From: Thermoleophilia bacterium
GTDB taxonomy: Bacteria; Actinomycetota; Thermoleophilia; Gaiellales; Gaiellaceae
DNA length: 41,581 bases
NCBI GenBank assembly: GCA_017882605.1
Contig: JADGPE010000008.1
Location: forward strand, 1 to 41,581
Reading direction: 5' to 3'
Shown here: positions 23,630 to 30,585 of the stretch, in pieces
Numbering within the stretch: the stretch's first letter is position 1
Layout of the letters: each line of letters starts with the position of its first letter
Notes under the pieces: model-generated
Told to the model about the DNA's origin: nothing
The model's input: the letters and a program-made list of their open reading frames with translations, nothing else
The model's database searches: none
Made by a program: the position numbers and the translations under genes

Positions 23630-24813
23630 ACCTCACCCGCGCTTTCGGCGCGGAGCTCGACGCCCTCCGCGCCGCCGGCACGTTCAAGCACTTCAACACC
23701 TTGCTCACGCCGCAGGGACCGGTAGTCGAGATGACCGGCCGCGGCGAGGTGATCGTCCTCTCCTCGAACAACTATCTCGGTCTGGCGAACGACCCGCGCG
23801 TCGTCGAGGCAGGCATTGACGGCCTGCGCCGCTACGGCGCGGGCACCGCGTCGGTGCGTTTCATCTGCGGCACCTTCCAGCCGCACGTCGAGCTCGAGCA
23901 CGCCCTCGCGGAGCTGTCCGGCACCGAGGCCGCGTTGACCTACGTCTCCTGCTGGAACGCGAACGAGGCGCTCGTCTCCACGCTCACCGACGAGGGAACG
24001 GTGATTCTCTCGGACGCACTGAACCACGCGTCGATCGTCGATGCGATCCGGCTCGCCAGGCCCGCGCGGAAGGCGATCTACCCGCATTCCGACCTGGACG
24101 CCCTCCAGCGGGAGCTCGCCGCCTGTGAGCCGGGCCAGCGCAAGCTCGTGATCACGGACGGTGTCTTCTCGATGGAGGGAGACCTCGCACGGCTGCCCGA
24201 GATCGTCGAGCTCGCCCGTGCGCACGACGCAATCGTGATCGTCGACGACTCGCACGGTGTCGGCGTCCTTGGTGAGCACGGACTCGGGACGCCGGAGCAC
24301 TTCGGGTTGCGAGGCGAGGTCGACGTCATCACCGGCACGCTCGGCAAGGCGCTCGGAGGCGCCGCCGGAGGCTACGTCGCGGCCGGTGCCGACATCTGCG
24401 AACTGCTCGCGCAACGTTCCCGTCCGCAGCTCTTCTCGAACGCCCTGCCGGCCACGGTCGCGTGCAGCGCGCTGGCCGCCGTCGAGGCGCTGAGGGACGA
24501 CCCTTCGCTCGTGGCGCGGCTGCGCGCGAACACCCATCGGTTCCGGACGATGCTCGTGGACGCAGGTTTCGCCCCGATCCCTGGCGACTCGGCGATCATC
24601 CCGATCGTGGTCGGCGAGACCGCGGTGGCGATCCGCTTCTCGGAGCGGCTGCTCGAGCACGGCATCTTCGTGACCGGCTTCGGTTTCCCCGTCGTGCCGG
24701 AGGGCACAGCCCGTGTGCGCGTCCAGATGTCGGCGGCCCTGGAGCCCGATCACCTCGCTCGCGCGCTCGCCGCGTTCGTCGCGGTCGGACGCGAGTTCGA
24801 CCTGATCCGCTAG
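23626..24813 (+). CDS. kbl: Glycine C-acetyltransferase (2-amino-3-ketobutyrate CoA ligase)
   Basis: Second step of threonine degradation: 2-amino-3-ketobutyrate plus CoA gives glycine and acetyl-CoA. PLP enzyme of the alpha-oxoamine synthase family, 395 aa. SSNNYLGLA, GTASVRFICGTF, SDALNHASIVD, VDDSHGVGVLG and TGTLGKALGGAAGG (Lys241, PLP) are diagnostic. The GTG at 23626 overlaps the tdh stop by four bases; a GTG at 23614 is possible but less likely. Its TAG stop shares CTAG with the stop of the opposite-strand Nudix gene. Confidence 0.95.
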   Translation: MNLTRAFGAELDALRAAGTFKHFNTLLTPQGPVVEMTGRGEVIVLSSNNYLGLANDPRVVEAGIDGLRRYGAGTASVRFICGTFQPHVELEHALAELSGTEAALTYVSCWNANEALVSTLTDEGTVILSDALNHASIVDAIRLARPARKAIYPHSDLDALQRELAACEPGQRKLVITDGVFSMEGDLARLPEIVELARAHDAIVIVDDSHGVGVLGEHGLGTPEHFGLRGEVDVITGTLGKALGGAAGGYVAAGADICELLAQRSRPQLFSNALPATVACSALAAVEALRDDPSLVARLRANTHRFRTMLVDAGFAPIPGDSAIIPIVVGETAVAIRFSERLLEHGIFVTGFGFPVVPEGTARVRVQMSAALEPDHLARALAAFVAVGREFDLIR

Positions 24814-25331
24814 CTGTAGAGCGCCAGGGCCTTCGCGGCGAGCCGGTCGACCGAGCCGTCACCGGAAGTGCCGATCGCGTGCCAGGCCGAGCCCCTGCAC
24901 GGCTCGCCGCGGCCGAACAGGAGGTAGCGCACGTCGAGGTGGAAGTGCGCCGGCTCCCCGGGTCGCTCCGGGATCTCGTGGATGTCGACGTCGAACGGCC
25001 GAGGCGCCGTTGGATGCAGCTCCACCTCGAGCGCCGTCTCCTCCCGCGCTTCGCGGATCGCAGCGGCTTCGAGCGAAGCGTCACCGGGCTCGACATGTCC
25101 GCCCGGCTGCAAGAGGCGCCCCAGCTTTGCATGCTGCACGAGACACGCCCGGGCGCCCGCCTCGTCGATCACGAACGCCGAGGCAGTGAAGTGCGCGGAC
25201 GGCTCGTCGCGGGACAGCGGCTCCGCGAGCTCGTGGGCGAGTCGGAGCATGGCGCAGCGGTCGGCCTCCTCGCGCGCGTCAGCTGCGACGTGTGCCTGCA
25301 ACAACCGCACCAGCGACTGCCGTTGATTCAT
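24810..25331 (-). CDS. Nudix hydrolase
   Basis: 173 aa. The Nudix box is GGHVEPGD, seven to eight residues, then REAREET (about residues 75-97): the first Glu is Asp and one residue is inserted relative to the consensus GX5EX7REUXEEXGU, a variant seen in actinobacterial members, with the metal-binding REAREE intact. Probably a pyrophosphohydrolase of nucleotide-type substrates; not specified. The ATG overlaps the stop of the ABC permease gene (ATGA), so it is the third gene of a telescoped operon. Ends against kbl with a shared CTAG. Confidence 0.88.
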   Translation of the reverse strand: MNQRQSLVRLLQAHVAADAREEADRCAMLRLAHELAEPLSRDEPSAHFTASAFVIDEAGARACLVQHAKLGRLLQPGGHVEPGDASLEAAAIREAREETALEVELHPTAPRPFDVDIHEIPERPGEPAHFHLDVRYLLFGRGEPCRGSAWHAIGTSGDGSVDRLAAKALALYS

Positions 25332-27889
25332 TCGTACTGCAACGCCTGCAGGACGTTCAGCCGTGCCGCGCGCCGCGCGGGGAAGATCGCCGCCAGGATG
25401 CCGACGATGATCGTCATGAGCGCGAAGACGATCAGGGACGTGACCGGCAGCGCGAATTGGATGAAGTCGACGCGCGCGACGAGCAGTGCGCCGAGCACGA
25501 TCCCGAGCGCGATCCCAAGCGTGCCGCCGATCAGTGCCGTGATCACGCTCTCGTGCCGGATCATGCGCCGCACCTGGCGTCGGGTCATGCCGATCGCACG
25601 CAGCATGCCGATCTCGCGCGTCCGCTCGAACACGGTCAGCACCAGTGTGTTCACGATGCCGAAGAGGCTGACGATCACGGAGAGCGCGAGCAACACATAG
25701 AGAATGTTCAGAACGGAACTGAGCCCACTGATCTGGTTGTCGATGAACTGCTGGCGCGTCTGCACCTTTGCGTTCGGGAAGCTCTTCAGCGCCGCATTCA
25801 GTGAGGCGAGATTCGACGCGTTCTGCCCGCCGCGCACCCGAACGAAGGTGTAGAGGTTGCGAGGGTTCTCGTTGTGAGCATCCCATGCGGTCTGTGAGAT
25901 CGTGATCCTGCCGAACGGCGAGCCGCCGGCGGGTGGATCGAAGATGCCTCTGATCCTGAACGTCATCCGCTGGCCGTCGGCGAACGTCACCTTCAGCGGC
26001 GAACCGACGACCAGCTTGTGCGACTTCGCGTATCCCTTGTCGACGAATGCACCGTCGCGGCCGAGCGTCGCCATCGTCGCCTGCGACCCGGTGATCCAGT
26101 CGAGGTGGAACATCGTGCTGCTCGGCGGGTTGACCGCAGTGGCAAAGAGCCTCTTGCCGAAGGCGCCGACCTCCCCGGTGCGCACGTTTCCGACCGCCTC
26201 GACGATCGGGTTGCGGGCTGCGGCGTCGGCCGCCGTCGGCGGGATCGGCGTGAAGTTGTTCTGCGCCGTGATCGCGTAGTCCGCGTTCTGCCAGATGTCG
26301 TTCACGGCACCGCGGAAACTGCTCGTGATGCCCGCCGCGAGCACAGCCACCAACGTCACGAGCGCGAGACCGATCATCAGGGCAGCAGCAGTCGACGCCG
26401 TGCGCTGCGGATTGCGGCGCGCGTTGTCACGTGCGAGCGTGCCGGCCGCTCCCCCGATGCGTGTCGCGGGCCAGCCGAGCGCCCAGGCCAACGGGCGGAT
26501 GAAACGCTCCGAGAGCATCGCGACGCCGACGAAGATCAGGAGCGCGCCGATGCCCATCGCGACGAGGACACCGGTCGTGCCGAGATGCGGCTTGAAGAGA
26601 CCGTACGCGAGGGCGGCGAAGCCGAGCGCGGTGGTGACCGTCGAGCCGAGCGTGCGAAAGCGGTGGAACCGCCCGACGGGCAGCGTGGCGCCCTCGCGCA
26701 CCGCCGCGATCGGCGGCACGCGTGTCGCGCGCAGCGCAGGCCGCAGGCTGGCGATCAGGGTGACGATGATCCCGGCCGAGAGCGCGATCACGATCGTCGA
26801 GGAACCGAAGACGATGCCGCTGTTGGGCAGCGTGAAGCCGACGGCGTCGAACAGCTTGAAGAGGCCTTTGGCCAGGCCGAGCCCGAGAAAGAGCCCGGCG
26901 ACGGCGGCCAGGATGCCGATCACGAGCGCCTCGATCACGATCGAGGTCAGCACCTGCCGGCGGCTCGCGCCGAGGGTGCGCATGGTGGCGAACTCACGGG
27001 TGCGCTGGGCGATCGTGATCGAGAGCGAGTTCGCGATCACGAAGCTGCCGACGAAGAGCGCGATCCCTCCGAATGCGAGCAGGAAGCCGCGCAGGAAGCT
27101 GATGAACGAGTCGGTCTGTTTCGCGTCCTCTGCGGCCTGCGCCGTCCCGGTGCGCACCTGGGCGGTCGGGGGCAGGATCGACCGAATCTCCCTCAGCAGG
27201 CTCGCATCCGTGGCGCCGGGCTTGCGAGAGACTGCGATCTCGTCAAACCGTCCGTCCTTCTGGAAGAGCGTCTGCGCCGTGGGCAGGTCGAAGCCGGCCA
27301 GTGTCGCGCCGCCGAGGGCGGACGCCGAGCCGAACTTGACGATGCCCGCGATGCGGAACTGCTCGACCGGCCCCTCGGCCTGGATGCCGACCTCGCCGCC
27401 GACGGCCAGATGCTTCTTCGAAGCGGTGTTGCTGTCGATCACGACCTCTTTGCCCTTCGGCCAGGCACCGCTCACGAGCGTCAGCACGTTGAACGGCGAA
27501 TCCGCGCGCGAGATGCTGAACCCGAGATTCGGCGCGCCGCCGAAGACGATCGCCTTGCCGTTTCGGTCGATCAGCTGCGCCTCACCGCTGACGCTCCCCT
27601 CGGCGTCCTGCACGTCCGGCAGCGCGCGCGTCTTCGCGAGCAGCTCGCTGGGGACCGTCGGCGCGAATGTTCCCTGCCCGCCCTGAACGCTGCCGATCGC
27701 GGACTTGCCGCTGATCACGGCGTCCGACCCCTGGCGCACGTCGGTGTAGATGAAGTTGAACGCCTTGTCGATCGAGTCCGTCAGCACCAGGGTGCCGCTG
27801 ACCATCGCCACGCCCAACACGATCGCGAGCGCCGTCAACGCCGTGCGGAGCTTCCGCCCCAGCAGGCCCGCGAGCGCGACGCGGATCAT
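25328..27889 (-). CDS. ABC transporter permease, MacB/FtsX type
   Basis: 853 aa with two FtsX units. An N-terminal TM (about 15-38) is followed by a MacB periplasmic core domain (about 40-240), a first three-TM FtsX block (about 265-395), a linker TM pair (about 425-470), a second TM with core domain, and a final FtsX block (about 725-850) with ERTREIGMLRAIGMTRRQV. The first block has QRTREFATMRTLGASRRQV at the matching place. This doubled form typically exports lipoproteins, peptides or lipids, or works mechanically, driven by the ATPase encoded upstream. ATGA overlaps on both sides (with the ATPase and the Nudix gene). Confidence 0.93.
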   Translation of the reverse strand: MIRVALAGLLGRKLRTALTALAIVLGVAMVSGTLVLTDSIDKAFNFIYTDVRQGSDAVISGKSAIGSVQGGQGTFAPTVPSELLAKTRALPDVQDAEGSVSGEAQLIDRNGKAIVFGGAPNLGFSISRADSPFNVLTLVSGAWPKGKEVVIDSNTASKKHLAVGGEVGIQAEGPVEQFRIAGIVKFGSASALGGATLAGFDLPTAQTLFQKDGRFDEIAVSRKPGATDASLLREIRSILPPTAQVRTGTAQAAEDAKQTDSFISFLRGFLLAFGGIALFVGSFVIANSLSITIAQRTREFATMRTLGASRRQVLTSIVIEALVIGILAAVAGLFLGLGLAKGLFKLFDAVGFTLPNSGIVFGSSTIVIALSAGIIVTLIASLRPALRATRVPPIAAVREGATLPVGRFHRFRTLGSTVTTALGFAALAYGLFKPHLGTTGVLVAMGIGALLIFVGVAMLSERFIRPLAWALGWPATRIGGAAGTLARDNARRNPQRTASTAAALMIGLALVTLVAVLAAGITSSFRGAVNDIWQNADYAITAQNNFTPIPPTAADAAARNPIVEAVGNVRTGEVGAFGKRLFATAVNPPSSTMFHLDWITGSQATMATLGRDGAFVDKGYAKSHKLVVGSPLKVTFADGQRMTFRIRGIFDPPAGGSPFGRITISQTAWDAHNENPRNLYTFVRVRGGQNASNLASLNAALKSFPNAKVQTRQQFIDNQISGLSSVLNILYVLLALSVIVSLFGIVNTLVLTVFERTREIGMLRAIGMTRRQVRRMIRHESVITALIGGTLGIALGIVLGALLVARVDFIQFALPVTSLIVFALMTIIVGILAAIFPARRAARLNVLQALQYE

Positions 27890-28620
27890 GTGCCGGCGCG
27901 ACCCATGGCTGCGAGGATCTCGGGCGCTCCGCTGCGTGGCAGCTCCTCGACGATGCAGCCGTCTGCCAGAAACAGGATCCGGTCGGCGATCTCGGCCGCA
28001 TGCGCGTCGTGGGTGACCATCACCATCGTCTGGCCGAGCTCCTCAGCCGACGCACGCAGGAGCTCGAGGATGCCGGCGCCCGTCCTCGAGTCCAGGTTCC
28101 CGGTCGGCTCATCGGCGAACACCACCGTCGGCTTGGAGACGAGCGCACGGGCGATCGCCACACGCTGCTGCTGTCCGCCCGAGAGCTCGGAGGGACGGTG
28201 CGAGCGCCGGTCGGTGAGCCCGACGCGCTCCATCAGGTCCTCGAAGAAGGCCGGATCGGGCTTCTCGCCCGCGATCGACAGAGGCAGCGCCACGTTCTCC
28301 TCGGCGGTCAGCATCGGGAGAAGGTTGAAGAACTGGAAGACGAACCCGATGTGGCGACGGCGCAGCATCGTCACCTCGCGATCGGAGAGCTCGCTCACGT
28401 CCTCACCGGCGATCTTGATCGTCCCGGCCGTCGGCTTGTCGAGTGCCGCGAGCAGGTGCATCAGCGTCGACTTGCCGGACCCGGATGCGCCCATCACCGC
28501 GACGAGCTCGCCGGGCCGAACGTCGAGAGAGACACCCTGCAGCGCATCGACGGCTGCCTCACCCTCGCCGTAGCGGCGCGTGACTTCAGTTGCGCTCACA
28601 ACTGCACCGTTCGCGTTCAT
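27886..28620 (-). CDS. ABC transporter ATP-binding protein, MacB/LolD type
   Basis: 244 aa. Walker A GASGSGKST (about 45-53), Q-loop FVFQFFN, signature LSGGQQQRVAIAR, Walker B VVFADEPTGNLD and switch His in VTHDAHAA. The MacB/LolD branch is shown by DEPTGNLD and the R-ALVSKP stretch. Starts an operon ATPase, permease, Nudix hydrolase with ATGA overlaps throughout. The ATG at 28620 lies 7 nt after TAGCCT, supporting a leaderless mRNA. Confidence 0.95.
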   Translation of the reverse strand: MNANGAVVSATEVTRRYGEGEAAVDALQGVSLDVRPGELVAVMGASGSGKSTLMHLLAALDKPTAGTIKIAGEDVSELSDREVTMLRRRHIGFVFQFFNLLPMLTAEENVALPLSIAGEKPDPAFFEDLMERVGLTDRRSHRPSELSGGQQQRVAIARALVSKPTVVFADEPTGNLDSRTGAGILELLRASAEELGQTMVMVTHDAHAAEIADRILFLADGCIVEELPRSGAPEILAAMGRAGT

Positions 28621-28627
28621 GTGCCCG

Positions 28628-28633
28628 AGGCTA
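28628..28633 (-). promoter_or_regulatory. -10 box of the ABC exporter operon (leaderless)
   Basis: TAGCCT on the minus strand, 7 nt before the ATG at 28620; no Shine-Dalgarno between them. Confidence 0.5.
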
Positions 28634-28686
28634 CCGATCCGCGCGAGTGCTGTGCCATAGGGGATGACCCTCGTTCGACCCTGGAC

Positions 28687-29709
28687 CTAGGCTGCGCCGG
28701 CGGCCAACCCGGGGATGATGTGGTCCCCGTACGCCTGAAGCGTCTCCTCTTGCGAGTGGGTCATGAGGTAGATGTTGAACTGGTCGACGCCGACTTCTTC
28801 AAGTTCACGCAACTTCGCCCGGCATTGTTCGACGTTTCCGATCACGCAGAAGCGGTCGCAGATCTCGTCGGTGACGAACTCACCGTGCTTGGCGCCGACG
28901 CGCGAGTGCTCGTTGTAGTCGTAGAACTTCCGCGCCTGCACGTAGTCGGTGAGCGCCTTCGGAACGGAGCTGCCGTCGGTGCCGTAGCGGTCGATCAGGT
29001 CCTGCACATGGTTCGAGACCATCGCCGGGAACCAGCGCACCTGCTCGCGCGCGTCCTGGAGATCGTCTGTGACGTGGCTCGGCGCGCTCACGATGCACTT
29101 CAGCGCGGCAGGATCGCGTCCCGCCTCCTCGGCGGCGCGCCGTGCCGTGGCCATGATCCACTGGATGATGTCGGGGTCCGCGAGCTGGATGATCACGCCG
29201 TCGCCCTGCCTGCCGGCGACCGCGAGCGCCTTCGGCCCGTAGCCGGCGACGTGCATCTCGATCTCGGGCAGTTCGGGCCGGACCCACTTCAACTGCAGGT
29301 CCTTGTCGTTCCAATCGACGGCCTTGCCGTTCATGAACGGCTTGATCATCTTCAAAGCGAGCTCGAACTGCGCCACCTTGACCGGCTGCTGGCCGATGTA
29401 GCGCACCGCGGAGTCGCCGCGCCCGATGCCCATGATCATCCGGCCGTTCGAGATGTCGTGCAGCGTGGCGTAGGCGCTCGCGAGCACGGTCGGCTCGCGG
29501 GTGCCGGGATTCGTGACCATGTGGCCGAGCTTGATCGTGGAGGTCCGGTCCGCGACGAGGGCGAGGACCGGGATCGACTCCTGCCAGAGCACGTGCGAGT
29601 CGTACGTCCAGGCGTACTCGAAGCCTCGCTGCTCGGCGAACTGGATCAGCTCGAGCATCCGGCTGTACGGCGGGTCGGGGAGAACGGTGACGCCGAAGCT
29701 CAATGCCAC
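28687..29709 (-). CDS. LLM-class (luciferase-like) flavin/F420-dependent oxidoreductase
   Basis: 340 aa, TIM-barrel of the bacterial luciferase superfamily. GVTVLPDPPYSRMLELIQFAEQRGFEYAW is the N-terminal strand-helix of F420-type members; GHMVTNPGTREPTVLASAYATLHDIS and GRMIMGIGRGDSAVRYIG form the cofactor site; EMHVAGYGPKALAVAGRQGDGVII is the later barrel strand. From memory it resembles the group filed as the CPS_4043-type F420-dependent oxidoreductases. No signal peptide, cytosolic. GTG 29709 lies 7 nt after TAGGCT. It stands at the edge of a pyrimidine or hydantoin catabolic cluster with no other ring-reducing enzyme, so it may reduce (or oxidise) the ring; this is inference from neighbours. 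Confidence 0.88.
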   Translation of the reverse strand: MALSFGVTVLPDPPYSRMLELIQFAEQRGFEYAWTYDSHVLWQESIPVLALVADRTSTIKLGHMVTNPGTREPTVLASAYATLHDISNGRMIMGIGRGDSAVRYIGQQPVKVAQFELALKMIKPFMNGKAVDWNDKDLQLKWVRPELPEIEMHVAGYGPKALAVAGRQGDGVIIQLADPDIIQWIMATARRAAEEAGRDPAALKCIVSAPSHVTDDLQDAREQVRWFPAMVSNHVQDLIDRYGTDGSSVPKALTDYVQARKFYDYNEHSRVGAKHGEFVTDEICDRFCVIGNVEQCRAKLRELEEVGVDQFNIYLMTHSQEETLQAYGDHIIPGLAAGAA

Positions 29710-29716
29710 GCCGGGC

Positions 29717-29745
29717 AGCCTACTCCGTCAAGATCACGGAGTGAA
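29717..29745 (-). promoter_or_regulatory. Promoter of the LLM oxidoreductase gene
   Basis: Minus strand: -35 TTCACT (29745-29740), 17-bp spacer, -10 TAGGCT (29722-29717), then 7 nt to GTG 29709, so transcription should start near the start codon. The -35 lies over the first codons of the divergent FAH gene. Confidence 0.55.
29723..29741. repeat. Inverted repeat in the LLM/FAH divergent gap
   Basis: CTCCGT (29723-29728), seven bases, ACGGAG (29736-29741). It fills the spacer between the -35 and -10 of the LLM gene and reaches the first base of the FAH start codon. A dyad in this place suits a repressor site controlling both genes. Confidence 0.45.
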
Positions 29746-30370
29746 GATCATTTGCGTCGGCAGGAACTACGCGGAGCACGCGGCCGAACTGGGCGACGAG
29801 CCGCCCTCCGAGCCCCTGCTCTTCGGAAAGTTCGAGAACACGCTGATCGGCCCGGGCGATGCGATCGTGCTCCCGCCCGAGGCGACGCACGTCGACGCCG
29901 AGGCGGAGCTGGCGGTCGAGATCGGACGCGGCGGACATCGGATCCCGCTCGACGACGCGCTCGACCACGTGCGCGGCTACCGCGCCGCGAACGACGTCTC
30001 GGCCCGCAACATCCAGTACGCCGAGAGCCAGTGGACGCGCGCGAAGGGATTCGACACGTTCTGCCCGCTGGGGGATCGCCTCGTCCCTGTCTCGGAGCTC
30101 GGCGACGGTGCCGGCCTGCGCGTCGTGCAGCGGCTGAACGGCGAGGTGCTGCAGGACGGGTCGACCAGCGACCTGATCTTCTCCGTCCCGTTCCTCGTCG
30201 CCTTCGCCTCGAACGTCTTCACGCTCGAGCCGGGCGACCTGATCCTCACCGGCACGCCGCCCGGGATCGGGTGGGCGCGTGATCCGAAGATCGCGCTGCG
30301 GCCGGGCGACCTGGTCGAAGTCGAGGTCGAGGGAATCGGGGTGCTGCACAACCCGGTCGTCGCTGCGTGA
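29741..30370 (+). CDS. Fumarylacetoacetate hydrolase (FAH)-family protein
   Basis: 209 aa from GTG 29741, the short bacterial FAHD1/hydroxyhepta-diene-dioate isomerase form. KIICVGRNYAEHAAELG, DAEAELAVEIG (two of the metal Glu), GYRAANDVSARN (metal Asp) and ILTGTPPGIGWAR are diagnostic. Expected: Mg2+-dependent C-C hydrolase, decarboxylase or tautomerase on an acylpyruvate-type acid. Its role next to pyrimidine-catabolic genes is unclear; it could clear an oxo-acid side product. CAAGAT lies 6 nt before the start. Its TGA overlaps the GTG of a truncated YdcZ-like fragment, so it was once the first gene of a pair. Confidence 0.92.
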   Translation: MKIICVGRNYAEHAAELGDEPPSEPLLFGKFENTLIGPGDAIVLPPEATHVDAEAELAVEIGRGGHRIPLDDALDHVRGYRAANDVSARNIQYAESQWTRAKGFDTFCPLGDRLVPVSELGDGAGLRVVQRLNGEVLQDGSTSDLIFSVPFLVAFASNVFTLEPGDLILTGTPPGIGWARDPKIALRPGDLVEVEVEGIGVLHNPVVAA

Positions 30371-30474
30371 CCGGGCTGCTGCTGCTCCTCTTCGCGGTCG
30401 TTGCCGGCGCGTTCCTGCCGCTGCAGGCCGGCGTGAACGCGCGACTCGCGAACTACACCGGGGGTGCGATCTGA
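30367..30474 (+). pseudogene. N-terminal remnant of a YdcZ-like (DMT/DUF606) transporter
   Basis: 35 codons starting at a GTG that overlaps the FAH stop (GTGA) and ending in TGA. The peptide is one hydrophobic helix followed by GAFLPLQAGVNARLANYTG, which is the conserved start of YdcZ-family DMT transporters (the full family protein has about 140 or more residues). After the stop no frame continues the family; instead come the tandem CTCAGA repeats. I read it as a broken gene whose remainder was deleted. Alternatively it is a new small membrane peptide, which is less likely given the precise family start. Confidence 0.6.
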
Positions 30475-30489
30475 CCGGAGCCTCCGACA

Positions 30490-30535
30490 GGCGTCTGAGC
30501 GGGCTCAGAGCCAGCTCAGAGGCGGCTCAGACGCC
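30490..30535. repeat. 11-bp tandem repeats enclosed by an 11-bp inverted repeat
   Basis: Three direct repeats of 11 bp (30503-30513, 30514-30524, 30525-30535), each starting GCTCAGA. The last also pairs perfectly with GGCGTCTGAGC at 30490-30500 as an inverted repeat. It sits between the YdcZ remnant and the convergent amidohydrolase gene. It could act as a terminator, but the exact 11-bp spacing of about one helix turn also suits a protein-binding array. Confidence 0.6.
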
Positions 30536-30585
30536 CCGAGTTGAAACCTCCGCAACGAGCGGGCGAAACGTCACGAGAGCGTGAA

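Noticed and set aside
26018-28573. Long plus-strand open frames opposite the ABC exporter genes (one of about 850 codons)
   Set aside because: Highly charged Arg/Glu/Asp low-complexity translation without domains; an antisense shadow caused by high G+C. The minus-strand proteins are clear family members.
28687-29709. RutA-type pyrimidine monooxygenase
   Set aside because: Also an LLM protein acting on pyrimidines, but RutA motifs as I recall them do not match, no other rut genes are present, and dihydropyrimidinase implies a reductive route.
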